From the NCBI GenBank assembly GCA_937930495.1, contig CALGKL010000088.1:1-6719 (forward strand): 6,719 nucleotides of DNA, read 5' to 3'. Each line of letters opens with the position of its first letter. Position 1 is the first letter of the stretch. The translations under genes and the position numbers were made by a program. A model generated the notes under the pieces. It made no database searches. It was given only the letters and a program-made list of their open reading frames with translations, and had not been told where the DNA came from. Below are positions 1-6,719 of the stretch, in pieces. This DNA is from an uncultured Gloeocapsa sp. (GTDB taxonomy: Bacteria; Cyanobacteriota; Cyanobacteriia; Cyanobacteriales; Gloeocapsaceae).

Positions 1-580
1 TTATTTTCTCTAAGTTAAAGCTAGTTAATCGTTGTAATTCAGCTTGAGACATAGCCCAGGGTGGACCGGTTAGGGGTTGATTTTCTGCCCTAAAATTAGC
101 CACCAGTAATAGTAAACCTACTGGTTTAACTAGATTAGCGATCGCCTCTAAGACTTGGTCTCTAACATCTAGGGGTAGAGATTGAATGGTACGCACTTCT
201 ACCACCAAATCAAACCGATTTTGCCAATCTAGGGGTAAATTAAGCAAATCAGCCACCTGATAGTGAACCCTAGAAGTGGGAAAACGTTGACGACACCAAG
301 CTATAGCCGTTGAGGATACATCAAAAGCTGTGACTTTGAAACCAAATTGAGACAAAATTTCACAATCATCCCCCAAGCCACAACCAATCACCAAAGCTTG
401 TTTCCCATTGCCATCGGGTTTAGTTTCCTGTAACCAATCTACTAACAGAGGGTGGGGGGTTAAATTTGCCCAAGGAATTTGCCGAGGATTTTGATTAGCA
501 TGGCGATAGACAGACTCAAACCAACCGCTAGGATTACCTTCAGCTAAAGCCTTTGCCACTATTTTTTCAATGTCAGTCAT
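1..580 (-). CDS. Class I SAM-dependent methyltransferase (TPMT-like), C-terminus beyond window
   Basis: The frame opens with ATG at 578-580 and runs off the left edge after 193 codons without a stop. The N-terminus holds WFESVY (20-25) and IPWANLTPHPLLVDWL (35-50), a pattern typical of thiopurine-methyltransferase-like proteins. The SAM-binding motif I is ALVIGCGLGDD at 62-72, followed by the ribose-binding acidic residue in VTAFDVS (Asp87), an adenine-contact region VADLL (109-113) and the FDLVVEV strand (123-129). The closing LLLLVANF strand (156-163) completes most of a Rossmann-fold core, so it is probably a functional enzyme. The substrate cannot be told; relatives act on small thiols, halides, metalloids or unknown compounds. 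It follows the exported protein by 9 bases with no clear ribosome site, which fits co-transcription or translational coupling. Whether it modifies the exporter's cargo or is an unrelated housekeeping gene is open. Confidence 0.87.
   Translation of the reverse strand, partial: MTDIEKIVAKALAEGNPSGWFESVYRHANQNPRQIPWANLTPHPLLVDWLQETKPDGNGKQALVIGCGLGDDCEILSQFGFKVTAFDVSSTAIAWCRQRFPTSRVHYQVADLLNLPLDWQNRFDLVVEVRTIQSLPLDVRDQVLEAIANLVKPVGLLLLVANFRAENQPLTGPPWAMSQAELQRLTSFNLEKI
138..145. repeat. HIP1 octamer palindrome GCGATCGC
   Basis: A perfect copy of the highly iterated palindrome HIP1 that is over-represented in many cyanobacterial genomes. It lies inside the methyltransferase gene, encoding Ala-Ile-Ala. 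It supports a cyanobacterial origin. Confidence 0.8.
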
Positions 581-589
581 AACTGATGA

Positions 590-1567
590 TTAATTTTTTC
601 TTTTGATTATAATCAAGAAACAAAGGACTATCCCTAAGCCTCTAAAATCTGGTTCAGAAACAAGAATAGGACTATTTACACTAGTAAAAGAACTAGAAGT
701 ATAAGCGACAAGATTTAAAGTGGTTGATTGATGAGCTAGGTATTCAAATGTGCCTTGAACTTGTTGATTAGATATTTGCTCAATTTGAAAATAAGGACGA
801 CTATTCCCTAATATTTTTAAAGAACCAGATTCTTGATTGATTACTAATAACCCGACGTTGAGCAAAGGACTATTAGCGCTGATCATCGGTTCAGGAGCTA
901 AAGAAAACGAGAGAATCGGGTTAACTAATTCAATCCCTCTGGGTAAGGTATAAAAATAAATAACTATTCTTTCTTTTCGGGAGAGAAAATTACTAGTAAA
1001 TTGTGCCTTAATTAAACTAGTAAATTGATAAGAAAAGACCTCATTTTCCTCAAGCAAAAAACTCATTTGCCAACCAGATTGAGCTACGGTTGAACTCACA
1101 AAAGGAAGGTCTTCTGCTAATTTATATTGTAATTGAGAAATTAAATTAGCTGATAATTTTTGATGGTCAGTTAAGATAACTTGACTGGTTCCTGTGATTT
1201 GACCCTGAATAAAATCGAGGTTTAAAGGTAAAAAGGTAGTCACCCCGTCAGAAAGAAGCTGTTTAACAACAGGAAGGTTAGTCCCGTCGGGATGAAAAAT
1301 CAAAGAAGGTCCAGTGACAAATTGAGGATCTGAGGTACCGACAAAGGTTTGTTCTCCATTAGAAATTAACCCAAAAGCTGAGCTAAATACGGCTGAGTCT
1401 TGGAGTTGATGACTAAAACTATGCAATTCTAGCGAGCTACTCGAGTTAACAAAAGTAGCAGCTTGACTAGGAGCCATAGTTAGATAAAAAAAACTGCAAG
1501 AAACCTTAAGACATAATATTACTGATTGGGTTAGGTTTTTAAAAAAACACACGGAGGGTAAACTCAA
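590..1567 (-). CDS. Unrecognised exported protein with signal peptide and PEP-CTERM-like tail
   Basis: I do not recognise a named family. Visible parts of the 325-residue frame: a hydrophobic N-terminal segment at about 11-30 followed by APSQA-ATF, a good signal-peptidase I site near residues 36-37; a body of about 260 residues rich in Ser, Thr, Gln and Leu, with short hydrophobic/polar alternation suggesting beta structure and only a few Cys, all in the two hydrophobic ends; and a C-terminus of SEP (304-306), a hydrophobic stretch (311-321) and a basic KRKN end. That tripartite tail resembles PEP-CTERM sorting signals of cyanobacteria, with SEP in place of PEP. The start is uncertain: TTG at 1565-1567, 3 bases after the preceding stop, gives the longest frame; GTG at 1550-1552 would also keep the signal peptide; the first ATG (1475-1477) would lose it. 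None has a clear ribosome site, so translation may be coupled to the gene before it. It goes out by Sec, so it is unlikely to be the ABC exporter's cargo. Confidence 0.75.
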   Translation of the reverse strand: MSLPSVCFFKNLTQSVILCLKVSCSFFYLTMAPSQAATFVNSSSSLELHSFSHQLQDSAVFSSAFGLISNGEQTFVGTSDPQFVTGPSLIFHPDGTNLPVVKQLLSDGVTTFLPLNLDFIQGQITGTSQVILTDHQKLSANLISQLQYKLAEDLPFVSSTVAQSGWQMSFLLEENEVFSYQFTSLIKAQFTSNFLSRKERIVIYFYTLPRGIELVNPILSFSLAPEPMISANSPLLNVGLLVINQESGSLKILGNSRPYFQIEQISNQQVQGTFEYLAHQSTTLNLVAYTSSSFTSVNSPILVSEPDFRGLGIVLCFLIIIKRKN

Positions 1568-1570
1568 AGA

Positions 1571-2320
1571 TTAACTAGGGTTGTGGTTGAGTTCCGGGGT
1601 GATGATTTCCATGGTAGCCATCTCCTGGCGCAACCAATTACTGAATAACCTATTGAGAATCTGGGTTTTCAACGAATCATTGAGAACTGGTTGGATAATT
1701 TCCTCAACATATATCAATAATACTCCAGTGGCGGTAATAATTGGTCTTAAAACTTGTGGTGGTTGAGCAGCAAAAACAGCTGAACTGACTTCTGGTTTTA
1801 GATTTTGACGACTAACAATACCTTGATAACCCTTGAGACGTCTAAGTTCGGGGTCAGAAATATACCCATAGGCGACTTGAAGAAAACTTAATTCATTTTC
1901 ATTGATAGAATAATACAAATCTAAAGCTAGATCATACTCATCTAGACATATCTCATAGATAACCGCACCGGTAAAATCCTGTTGATGCTGATAAAAAAAT
2001 GGCTCAACTTGGCTAGAAAACATCTGCTCGGCGAATTTTTCCGCGGTAACCTCAAAACGAACTAATTCCTCAAAATCCTCGGGAGAGAGATAATTTTCTC
2101 CTAACCAAGCTAAAGTGTCTTCGGTTTTATAGAGTTTTCTAGCAATACGCAAGCGATCGGCAGCTTTTTGTAATTCTTGTTCAGTAGCTTTAATTCCTAA
2201 TTCTTCAGCTTTAGTGAGCACAATTTCCTGTTTAACGATTTCTGCTACTACAGCATTAAGTTTTAAAGACAGTTGTAGATACTTGATAATTTTTTTATTG
2301 GGGATAACAAAGGTTGACAT
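1571..2320 (-). CDS. SurA/PpiC-like parvulin-family protein, cytoplasmic, probably catalytically degenerate
   Basis: This 249-residue protein resembles the cyanobacterial peptidylprolyl isomerase family found beside HlyD-type exporters. The N-terminal half (about 15-110) is a helical SurA-like chaperone region: GIKATEQELQKAADRLR at 42-58 matches the usual 'Gi-vt-eel' pattern, followed by WLGENYLSPEDFEELV. The parvulin-like domain spans about 117-207, with GYQGIVSRQNLKP (164-176) in place of the usual GGdLG segment. The two conserved parvulin histidines are absent: RHIL-type becomes YEICL (Glu123) and GyHII-type becomes GVLLI (Leu201). No signal peptide or membrane helix is seen, so it should stay in the cytoplasm. 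I infer a holdase or targeting role for the exporter cargo rather than true isomerase activity. The ATG lies 5 bases after the HlyD stop, with GGAG at 2332-2335 as a rather distant ribosome site. Confidence 0.85.
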   Translation of the reverse strand: MSTFVIPNKKIIKYLQLSLKLNAVVAEIVKQEIVLTKAEELGIKATEQELQKAADRLRIARKLYKTEDTLAWLGENYLSPEDFEELVRFEVTAEKFAEQMFSSQVEPFFYQHQQDFTGAVIYEICLDEYDLALDLYYSINENELSFLQVAYGYISDPELRRLKGYQGIVSRQNLKPEVSSAVFAAQPPQVLRPIITATGVLLIYVEEIIQPVLNDSLKTQILNRLFSNWLRQEMATMEIITPELNHNPS

Positions 2321-2325
2321 AATTT

Positions 2326-3819
2326 TTACAACTCCAAACCAGTATTTTGTAACTTTTGAAAAGGTTCAAGAACGAAATCCATCACCGAACGTTGACGCAC
2401 AACAATTTCTGCTGTAGCCGTTTGACCAGGGGTGAGGAATATGGGACCATTTTTATGGTTAATATAAGGGCGTTCAATGACTATTTCTAACTCAAAAACC
2501 TTGAGGTTACCTTGAATAGTTTCTTGAATTTTTGAAGTAGGCGAAATCCAGTTAACTTTTCCTTCTACCACACCATAATCTTGAAAAGGATAAGCATCAA
2601 ACTTTAATTTAACCGTTTGTCCCAATTTAATAAAGCCACTATCAGAAGCTGGTATTTCAGCTCTAAGAATCAAAGGACTATCTTGAGGAGCGATACTAGC
2701 AAATAATTCACCACTTTGGATGACAGATCCAGGTTTTTTAACGGGTAAATTAAAAATTATCCCTTCTACAGGTGAGCGAAAAGTATATTGTTCTAGTTGT
2801 TTTTCTAGATAAAATATATGAGCTTGGGTTTCCTGAAGATTAGCTTTAAGAAGAATAAAATCTCTTTCAATATTCTTGATTTGTTCGGTGATTTTCCCCA
2901 GAGCCAATTGATTAGTATAGATAAGAGTTTGATAACTTTTTTGTTCTTGCTCCAATAACAGACGTGCTTCTTCAATTTTGGCTAAAGCTTCTTGCTGCAT
3001 TTTTTGATAGCTATTTTCTTGTTCTTGGTAATAAATTTCTGCTCGTTGCACCTCCAATTTGCTTTGTTCAACTTCTTGTTGTCTTTCCTTTTCCAACTGA
3101 GTAGCTTCTTGTAAATGTTCAAATGATAAAACCCCATTATCATAAGCTTCTTGATAACGAGGAATTTTTTCTTGAGCTGTTTCTAATCTAACCAAAGCCG
3201 ATTGATAATCAGTGACTTTAACTTCTATGGCGTTTCTAGCTTGTTGTAGTTGCTTTTCTCTTTCTAGTTTAGCTAGGTCAAAATTAGCGATTAAAGAATT
3301 TATTTGCTCCTGTGCTTGTTGAATTTTAGTCTGTTTTTCTAACTGTTGAGCTTGGTTTTGTTGAATTTGGGTTGAATAGGTAATTTGCGATTGATTGAGA
3401 AGATTGGTCAGTTGTAAAAGCTGCTCATTTTGGGTTAACAATTTTTGCTGATATTTACTCAAATCGCTGTCAATTAATGTAGTGTCACATTCACCAATTA
3501 TTTGATTAAAACTGACGTATTCTCCTTCTTGTTGAGGAATAGAAACTAAAGTACAGACAACCTGGGAATCTAGTTCAATTGGTCTATTTTTGGGTTCAAG
3601 TCTGCCTTGGGCTGTACCTGTTTCATCTACTTTAGCGAGCATAGCCCAAGGTATAAGAATACTAGTAAAGAGGATAAAAACATATAATAAACCTCTGGTC
3701 CAAGGACGTGGTAAACCTTCTAAAAATTCTAGGGTACTATCAGACCAAATCTGTTTTGGAGACTCTGATCCAGGAGTATCAGTAGTTGGGGTGGAAGAGT
3801 TAACTATTTTCGAAGTCAT
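2326..3819 (-). CDS. HlyD-family periplasmic adaptor (membrane-fusion protein) of a type I exporter
   Basis: Membrane-fusion subunit that links the upstream ABC exporter to an outer-membrane TolC-like channel. From the ATG at 3817-3819 it has 497 residues. A short cytoplasmic tail rich in Ser, Thr and Pro comes first, then one membrane helix at about 43-63 (LLYVFILFTSILIPWAML). The first lipoyl half follows at about 70-115, then a long Gln/Glu-rich coiled coil at roughly 120-345, the second lipoyl half (FRSPVEGIIFNLPV onwards, about 347-378) and a beta-barrel region ending in LTPGQTATAEIVV near 462-475, the usual HlyD C-terminal pattern. Length is close to that of E. coli HlyD (478). An in-frame TTG at 3823-3825 would add two residues and sits 4 bases from the AAAAGG ribosome site, against 10 for the ATG; I chose the ATG. 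Spacing is 14 bases from the ABC gene and 5 to the next gene. Confidence 0.94.
   Translation of the reverse strand: MTSKIVNSSTPTTDTPGSESPKQIWSDSTLEFLEGLPRPWTRGLLYVFILFTSILIPWAMLAKVDETGTAQGRLEPKNRPIELDSQVVCTLVSIPQQEGEYVSFNQIIGECDTTLIDSDLSKYQQKLLTQNEQLLQLTNLLNQSQITYSTQIQQNQAQQLEKQTKIQQAQEQINSLIANFDLAKLEREKQLQQARNAIEVKVTDYQSALVRLETAQEKIPRYQEAYDNGVLSFEHLQEATQLEKERQQEVEQSKLEVQRAEIYYQEQENSYQKMQQEALAKIEEARLLLEQEQKSYQTLIYTNQLALGKITEQIKNIERDFILLKANLQETQAHIFYLEKQLEQYTFRSPVEGIIFNLPVKKPGSVIQSGELFASIAPQDSPLILRAEIPASDSGFIKLGQTVKLKFDAYPFQDYGVVEGKVNWISPTSKIQETIQGNLKVFELEIVIERPYINHKNGPIFLTPGQTATAEIVVRQRSVMDFVLEPFQKLQNTGLEL
2332..2335 (-). promoter_or_regulatory. Possible ribosome binding site of the parvulin-like gene
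   Basis: GGAG on the minus strand inside the last codons of the HlyD gene, 11 bases before the ATG at 2320. The spacing is longer than ideal, but it is the only purine-rich match before this start. Confidence 0.35.
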
Positions 3820-3829
3820 GACCAAATTA

Positions 3830-3835
3830 CCTTTT
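3830..3835 (-). promoter_or_regulatory. Ribosome binding site of the HlyD-family gene
   Basis: AAAAGG on the minus strand, overlapping the TAA stop of the ABC exporter gene. It lies 4 bases before the TTG at 3825 and 10 bases before the ATG at 3819, so it does not settle which start is used. Its overlap with the upstream stop suggests translational coupling of the two subunits. Confidence 0.4.
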
Positions 3836-6719
3836 AAACGTTAGAGAGTTGTTTTTGATAGAGATGGAAATAAATACCCTGTTTGCTCATTAATTCTTGG
3901 TGAGTGCCCTCTTCAGCTAAAATGCCTTCATTGAGTACCAAAATAAGGTCAGCGTGGCGGATAGTGGAGAGACGATGGGCAATAATAATGGTTGTATGTT
4001 GTTCTCGAATTGCCTCTAAGTTGGTTTGAATGATTGCCTCTGATTCCGCGTCTAAATTACTAGTAGCTTCATCAAAAATCAGTACAGGAGGATTGCCTAA
4101 TAGGGCACGGGCGATGGCGATTCTTTGACGTTGTCCTCCCGATAGCAAACCCCCACTTTCACCAATATTAGTGTCATAACCTTGGGGTAATTTTTTGATA
4201 AAGGAATGTGCTCCCGCTAAAGTAGCAGCGTTGATAATTTGAGAAAGAGTCGCTTCGGGATGTCCCAGGGCGATATTTTCTTCGATCGTACTGCCAAAGA
4301 GAAAGGTATCTTGGTCAACTACTCCTATGTGTTGACGTAGGGATTGTAGGGCTATTTCCTGAAGATCATGACCATCAATGGTAATTTTGCCGCTAGTTGG
4401 GGAATATAACCCGAGGATTAGCTTAGCTATAGTACTTTTTCCCGAACCACTGTAACCAACCAAAGCGACGGTTTGACCTGGTTTGATGGCAAAGCTAATA
4501 TTTTCGAGAACGTTAACCTTGTTTTCCCGGTGATAGCGAAAAGTCACTTCTTCAAAGCGGATGTGACCTTGAATCGAGGGTAAATTCTGACGGGATTGTG
4601 TTTCTAAGTCTTGTTCGGGTTCAGTTTCAAAAATATCATTAATTCTTTCTACGGCAATAGTCACCTCTTGGAATTCGTTCCATAATCCTGATAAACGTTG
4701 GAAAGGACTGATCACATTACCTACTAGCATATTAAAAGCCACTAACTGTCCGATGGTCATTTCATTTTGAATGACTAGCCAAGCTCCATACCAGAGTAAA
4801 GCGGTGGTGGAGAAGGTTTGTAATGTACTACCGAGCATTTGTAGTTTGTTGCCGATGATTTGAGCGTCAAACCGTTTCTTGACCAGCTTATTTAATAATT
4901 TTTCCCATTGCCAACGTACTCCATGTTCGACCGCCATGGATTTAATGGTCCGAATTCCGGTCAAAGCTTGGATCAGATAACTACTTTCAGCTGCTCCCGC
5001 TTTAAACATTTGACGTGATATATTTTTGAGTATGGGAGTAGCTAAGAGAGTGAGTAGGACTAGAGGAGGTAGGGTGATTAGGACTAGCAACGATAGTTTG
5101 GCACTATACCAAAACATCACCGCGATATAGACAAAGACGGTGAGTAAATCTAGGACAATGGAAAGGGTTTCTCCTGTTAGAAAGCGTTGAATTTTACTAT
5201 TTTCTTGTACCCTCGCGATGATATCCCCTACGTAACGAGATTCAAAAAAGGATAAGGGGAGACGGAGGGTGTGACGAATAAAACCAACGATCAAAGCTAC
5301 ATCGAGACGATTGGCGGTGTGTTCTAAGAGATATTGGCGTAATCCACTCATGATTACTTTAAACAAGCCAAAAATCAATAATCCTGAACCTACCGCTACT
5401 AAGGTACTAGTACTGCGCTGCACTACGACTCGGTCTAGGAGTAATTGGGTAAAGACAGGAGTGATTAACCCAAATAGCTGTATAAACAACGAAGCAATAA
5501 AAATCTCGGTTAGGATCCACCAGTGGGGTTTGAGTAAGGCCAAAAATCGCCACAGGGATGAGCGATCGCTCGCTGTTTTCTCTAGCTTCAGGGTAGGTTC
5601 GAGTAACAATACGTAACCATTCCAACCTGATTGAAATTCTTGATAACTGAAGATTCGTTGTCCTTGAGCGGGATCGCCGATAATTACTTGGTTAGGGGTA
5701 ATTCTATAGACTACTACATAATGGTTTCCCTGCCAATGGGCGATCGCTGGTAGTGTTTGCTCTGCTAATTTATCCAGGGTCGCCTGTCGGGGTTTTGTAG
5801 TAAAACCAATCCCTTCTGCGGCTCTAGCTAAACTTCCTAAGGATGCTCCTTCTCTCCCGACGTTAGTCATATCCCTGAGACGATTGAGGCTAAATTCTTT
5901 CCCATAGTAACGACTGACCATTACTAAACAAGCTGCACCACAATCTGTAATACTTTGTTGGTAGTAGATTGGATATTTTTTGATGGTTTTTTGCCACCAA
6001 TGAGTTAGTTTTTGGTTTAGGGAAGGAAAATAATCCCTAACGGTTGGTTGAGGAGATGGTTGAGAAACGGTTACTCGTTGGGGTATTTGAGGGGAAATTT
6101 GGGCTAACGATGGTATAATCTCTAAGGCTTTAAGCCAATTTGTTTGATTTAATGTATATAACTCAGTGAAGGTTTTAACGTGCCAATGTTCAGGATTAGT
6201 TGAGGGAATCTCAATCATTCCTGTTGTTAATCTCTTTCCTGAGTTATTTCCTAATTCTCCTTGACGGATTAACCAAAAAGCGGATTTTTTCTGTAATTGC
6301 GCTGATAGATCTCCTTCAACTAGTGTGTGTCGCTCCAATAAAGGAACAATTTTTTTTAGTTGTAATTTTTGCTGCTGATCGAGCTGAACTACTCTACACC
6401 AGAGCATCAATAAATCCTTAAATATCCCTTGTTGACGCAGATTTTCGCTGATTTGAGGGTATTTAGCCATCAAAGTTTCTAGTAAATCAGCCCTGAGATA
6501 ATACAGCTTTAATTTACTAGATGCTTTGACCGAGTAATGTTGAAAATTATCTTGTTTAAAAAAACTTGCTTCCCCAAAACAAGAACCAGGTTTTAAGGTC
6601 AATAACAGATGATCACCATCAAAAAGAATCCTCCCTTGACCTTCAATTATTATATATAGTCCTGGGTGAGGATTAGATGAATTCCAACACAATTGATAAG
6701 GGTTTGACTCTAAGGTTTC
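3834..6719 (-). CDS. Peptidase-containing ABC exporter (cNMP-like domain + C39 peptidase + 6-TM + ATPase), 5' partial
   Basis: Inner-membrane exporter that probably cuts a leader peptide from its cargo and pumps the cargo out with ATP. The frame stays open to the right edge (GAA at 6717-6719), so the true start lies outside. Counting the TTG codon at 6690-6692 as residue 1: a cyclic-nucleotide-binding-like fold at about 1-90 (GLYIIIEG, FGEASFF); a linker or second decayed sensor-like domain at 95-200; C39 peptidase at 240-366 with Cys251 in DCGAAC, oxyanion Gln245, His324 and Asp340; about six membrane helices at 390-670; ATPase at 712-945 with Walker A GYSGSGKS (746-753), Q-loop Gln794, signature LSGGQ (850-854), Walker B LIFDE with Asp874/Glu875, and switch His906. 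All ATPase motifs are intact. Haemolysin HlyB lacks the catalytic Cys, so this protein is closer to bacteriocin-type exporters. From memory, the Synechocystis HlyB-like protein Sll1180 has a similar layout. The HlyD partner follows after 14 bases. Cargo is unknown. Confidence 0.95.
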   Translation of the reverse strand, partial: ETLESNPYQLCWNSSNPHPGLYIIIEGQGRILFDGDHLLLTLKPGSCFGEASFFKQDNFQHYSVKASSKLKLYYLRADLLETLMAKYPQISENLRQQGIFKDLLMLWCRVVQLDQQQKLQLKKIVPLLERHTLVEGDLSAQLQKKSAFWLIRQGELGNNSGKRLTTGMIEIPSTNPEHWHVKTFTELYTLNQTNWLKALEIIPSLAQISPQIPQRVTVSQPSPQPTVRDYFPSLNQKLTHWWQKTIKKYPIYYQQSITDCGAACLVMVSRYYGKEFSLNRLRDMTNVGREGASLGSLARAAEGIGFTTKPRQATLDKLAEQTLPAIAHWQGNHYVVVYRITPNQVIIGDPAQGQRIFSYQEFQSGWNGYVLLLEPTLKLEKTASDRSSLWRFLALLKPHWWILTEIFIASLFIQLFGLITPVFTQLLLDRVVVQRSTSTLVAVGSGLLIFGLFKVIMSGLRQYLLEHTANRLDVALIVGFIRHTLRLPLSFFESRYVGDIIARVQENSKIQRFLTGETLSIVLDLLTVFVYIAVMFWYSAKLSLLVLITLPPLVLLTLLATPILKNISRQMFKAGAAESSYLIQALTGIRTIKSMAVEHGVRWQWEKLLNKLVKKRFDAQIIGNKLQMLGSTLQTFSTTALLWYGAWLVIQNEMTIGQLVAFNMLVGNVISPFQRLSGLWNEFQEVTIAVERINDIFETEPEQDLETQSRQNLPSIQGHIRFEEVTFRYHRENKVNVLENISFAIKPGQTVALVGYSGSGKSTIAKLILGLYSPTSGKITIDGHDLQEIALQSLRQHIGVVDQDTFLFGSTIEENIALGHPEATLSQIINAATLAGAHSFIKKLPQGYDTNIGESGGLLSGGQRQRIAIARALLGNPPVLIFDEATSNLDAESEAIIQTNLEAIREQHTTIIIAHRLSTIRHADLILVLNEGILAEEGTHQELMSKQGIYFHLYQKQLSNV
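5562..5569. repeat. HIP1 octamer palindrome GCGATCGC
   Basis: A second perfect HIP1 copy, inside the ABC exporter gene in the linker between the C39 peptidase and the first membrane helix (near SDRSS). Confidence 0.8.
5740..5747. repeat. HIP1 octamer palindrome GCGATCGC
   Basis: A third perfect HIP1 copy, inside the C39 peptidase coding region just before the catalytic His324 codon (PAIAHW). A near-match, GCGATCGG, lies at 2153-2160. Confidence 0.8.

Noticed and set aside
581..589. Terminator or promoter between the exported-protein gene and the methyltransferase gene
   Set aside because: The gap is only 9 bases, with no hairpin and no recognisable -10/-35 pair that could be argued from sequence.
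1581..1766. Open frame on the plus strand opposite the end of the parvulin-like gene
   Set aside because: It is antisense to a well-supported gene, has no family resemblance or ribosome site, and its protein looks like a random reverse-frame product.
3590..3844. Plus-strand open frame of 84 residues across the ABC/HlyD junction, considered as a hidden precursor peptide
   Set aside because: It is antisense to both genes, has no double-glycine leader and no ribosome site; it is explained by the reverse complement of the HlyD N-terminus.
5311..5625. Overlapping open frames on both strands inside the ABC gene
   Set aside because: Both lie within the coding region of a fully conserved transporter; their compositions (many Arg, Asn, Thr) suggest chance frames.
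6200..6421. Plus-strand open frame with a hydrophobic N-terminus, considered as a small membrane protein
   Set aside because: The hydrophobic run is the reverse complement of Lys/Asn/Gln-rich codons of the exporter's linker; no ribosome site or independent support.
3834..6719. Classical RTX haemolysin exporter (HlyB) identity
   Set aside because: HlyB-type proteins have a C39-like domain without the catalytic Cys and no cNMP-like N-terminus; here the Cys-His-Asp triad is present.

Overview
The window reads as a cyanobacterial chromosome segment. It is AT-rich, carries three perfect copies of the cyanobacterial palindrome HIP1 (GCGATCGC), and its proteins have the look of cyanobacterial families, above all the fusion of a cyclic-nucleotide-binding-like domain to a C39-peptidase ABC exporter. 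The genus cannot be fixed from the sequence alone.

All five genes lie on the minus strand and are read from right to left with almost no space between them (about 14, 5, 3 and 9 bases), so they look like one transcription unit. In order they are: (1) a peptidase-containing ABC exporter, 5'-truncated by the right edge; (2) a HlyD-type membrane-fusion (periplasmic adaptor) protein; (3) a SurA/PpiC-like parvulin-family protein without a signal peptide; (4) an unrecognised exported protein with a signal peptide and a PEP-CTERM-like tail; (5) a class I SAM-dependent methyltransferase, cut off at its C-terminus by the left edge. There is no intergenic stretch longer than about 15 bases, no internal terminator, and no RNA gene, mobile element or CRISPR array. 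The promoter must lie to the right of the window.

Genes 1 to 3 form a type I export module. The ABC protein would cleave a leader peptide at the cytoplasmic face and drive transport, HlyD would bridge the periplasm towards an outer-membrane TolC-like channel, and the parvulin-like protein probably handles the cargo in the cytoplasm before export. The C39 domain keeps its Cys-His-Asp triad, which points to leader-processed cargo (double-glycine type) rather than classical RTX-toxin export. No cargo gene is visible here. Genes 4 and 5 are of unknown relation to the exporter; their tight spacing suggests co-transcription but does not prove shared function.
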